NCBI GenBank assembly: GCA_035711465.1
Contig: DASTCC010000257.1
Location: forward strand, 1 to 23,999
Length of the DNA: 23,999 nucleotides
Direction: 5' to 3'
DNA from: DASTCC01 sp035711465
GTDB taxonomy: Bacteria; Acidobacteriota; Vicinamibacteria; Vicinamibacterales; SCN-69-37
Shown piece by piece: positions 23,432 through 23,999 of the stretch. The position numbers and the translations under genes are program-made. Under the pieces are notes generated by a model that saw only the letters and a program-made list of their open reading frames with translations, had not been told where the DNA came from and searched no databases. How positions within the stretch are numbered: position 1 is the first letter of the stretch; each line of letters opens with the position of its first letter.

Positions 23432-23999
23432 GTGGGCGTTGTATGGACTCGCGGGGATTGCCGCCTTCGTGGTGCTGACGATCGTCGTCGGCTGGTCGCT
23501 GCCGGTGGCCCACCGGGCGTCTGCCACCAGATCGATCGCGGCGCCGCCCGAGCAGGTGTTCGCCGTCATCACCGATTTCGCGCGATACCCCGAGTGGCGG
23601 ACGGGGGTGACGCGCGTGGACGCCGCCGGCGCGCCGAAGGTCGGGCAACTGATCCGCGAGTTTGGCCGCAACGGCGAGATTCCGTATCGAGTGCAGACGC
23701 TCGAGCCGCCCCGACGGTTGGTGATGGCGATCGCGGGATCGGACCTGCCGTTCGGCGGCACCTGGACTTACGACCTGCGCGCCAACGCGACCGGTGGCAC
23801 CGACGTGACCATCACCGAGCACGGCGAGATCTACACCCCGGTGTTCCGGACGAGGGCGCGCTTCGTGTTCGGCTACGAGGCGACGATGAACGGGTTCCTG
23901 ACCGACCTGGAGAACAGAGGGGGACGGAGCCCTTTTCCACAGAATCGGGCCGTCTGGGGACAGAGGTCGCTGGGGCAACGCCCCTACCGACCTCTGTCC
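23424..23999 (+). CDS. SRPBCC-fold (START-like) membrane-anchored protein, 3' end beyond the window
   Basis: There are 192 codons without a stop to the window edge. An N-terminal membrane helix (about 4-25: ALYGLAGIAAFVVLTIVVGW) is followed by an SRPBCC domain (ATRSIAAPPEQVFAVITDF, YPEWRTGV, then GQLIREFGRNGEIPYRV, LEPPRRLVMAIAG and VTITEHGEIYTPVF). The domain forms a cavity for a hydrophobic ligand; the ligand is unknown. The ordinary C-terminal helix (ATMNGFLTDLENR) ends near residue 165. From residue 166 the frame reads through a REP-like repeat, giving about 27 residues of low plausibility. The start GTG 23424 is fixed by AAAGGAGG. The gene is co-transcribed with, and probably controlled by, the MarR regulator. 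Confidence 0.85.
   Translation, partial: MLRWALYGLAGIAAFVVLTIVVGWSLPVAHRASATRSIAAPPEQVFAVITDFARYPEWRTGVTRVDAAGAPKVGQLIREFGRNGEIPYRVQTLEPPRRLVMAIAGSDLPFGGTWTYDLRANATGGTDVTITEHGEIYTPVFRTRARFVFGYEATMNGFLTDLENRGGRSPFPQNRAVWGQRSLGQRPYRPLS
23920..23999. repeat. REP-like element with two hairpins, cut by the window edge
   Basis: First hairpin: GACGG plus CCC (23923-23927, 23930-23932) pair with GGGCCGTC (23947-23954), leaving a 2-nt bulge and the loop TTTTCCACAGAATC. Second hairpin: 23958-23969 pairs perfectly with 23988-23999 (12 bp), continuing after a small bulge into GGGGC 23972-23976 with GCCCC 23980-23984. GGGGAC(A/G)GA heads and a TTTTCC box followed by AATCGG resemble the extragenic repeats that accompany REP-associated (Y1) transposases in acidobacteria and deltaproteobacteria (recalled, not searched). 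No transposase is in the window. Confidence 0.6.

Overview
The window is GC-rich DNA (roughly two thirds G+C by eye). It suggests a soil-type acidobacterium, probably of the Vicinamibacteria. The lineage is inferred from content: an orphan duplicated permease of the ADOP type behind a PadR regulator, secreted carboxypeptidase-regulatory-like proteins, and an M28/M49 peptidase complement. No rRNA or single-copy marker gene is present to prove it.

Left part (1-5385). The C-terminal end of an M28-type peptidase is followed by a GC-rich hairpin. Then come a PadR regulator with a perfect 25-bp palindrome directly against its start codon, and an 885-residue ADOP permease that begins 1 nt after the PadR stop. 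Facing them is a minus-strand lipoprotein-like M49 (dipeptidyl-peptidase III family) peptidase. The convergent gap between the permease and the peptidase holds a long hairpin built from 7-bp units.

Middle (5386-11074). A divergent 102-bp region separates the M49 gene from a complete pyruvate dehydrogenase operon: homodimeric E1 (aceE), E2 with one lipoyl domain (aceF) and E3 (lpdA). Together these convert pyruvate to acetyl-CoA and reduce NAD+.

Right-middle (11075-18784). A five-gene, tightly packed operon encodes an unrecognised membrane protein with a Met/Gly/Ser-rich tail, a MoxR AAA+ ATPase, a DUF58 protein, a BatA-like membrane VWA protein and an 857-residue membrane protein with two VWA domains. 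Two junctions are ATGA overlaps and one gap is 1 nt. This is the MoxR/VWA type of locus, thought to act as a chaperone or metal-insertion machine at the membrane. It is the best candidate here for a system whose job is unknown.

Right (18785-23999). Two minus-strand paralogues, secreted proteins made of carboxypeptidase-regulatory-like beta-sandwich modules, overlap by 13 bp. Divergent from them is a MarR regulator with a good promoter that would give a leaderless mRNA, and a palindrome over its -35 box. It overlaps an SRPBCC-fold membrane-anchored protein. The reading frame of that last gene runs, without a stop, into a REP-like double hairpin at the window edge.

The least expected pattern is outside the genes. 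Three gaps at gene 3' ends (424-472, 3538-3635, 18792-18859) carry degenerate tandem repeats with strict 7-bp spacing but different consensus sequences, two of them folded into long hairpins.
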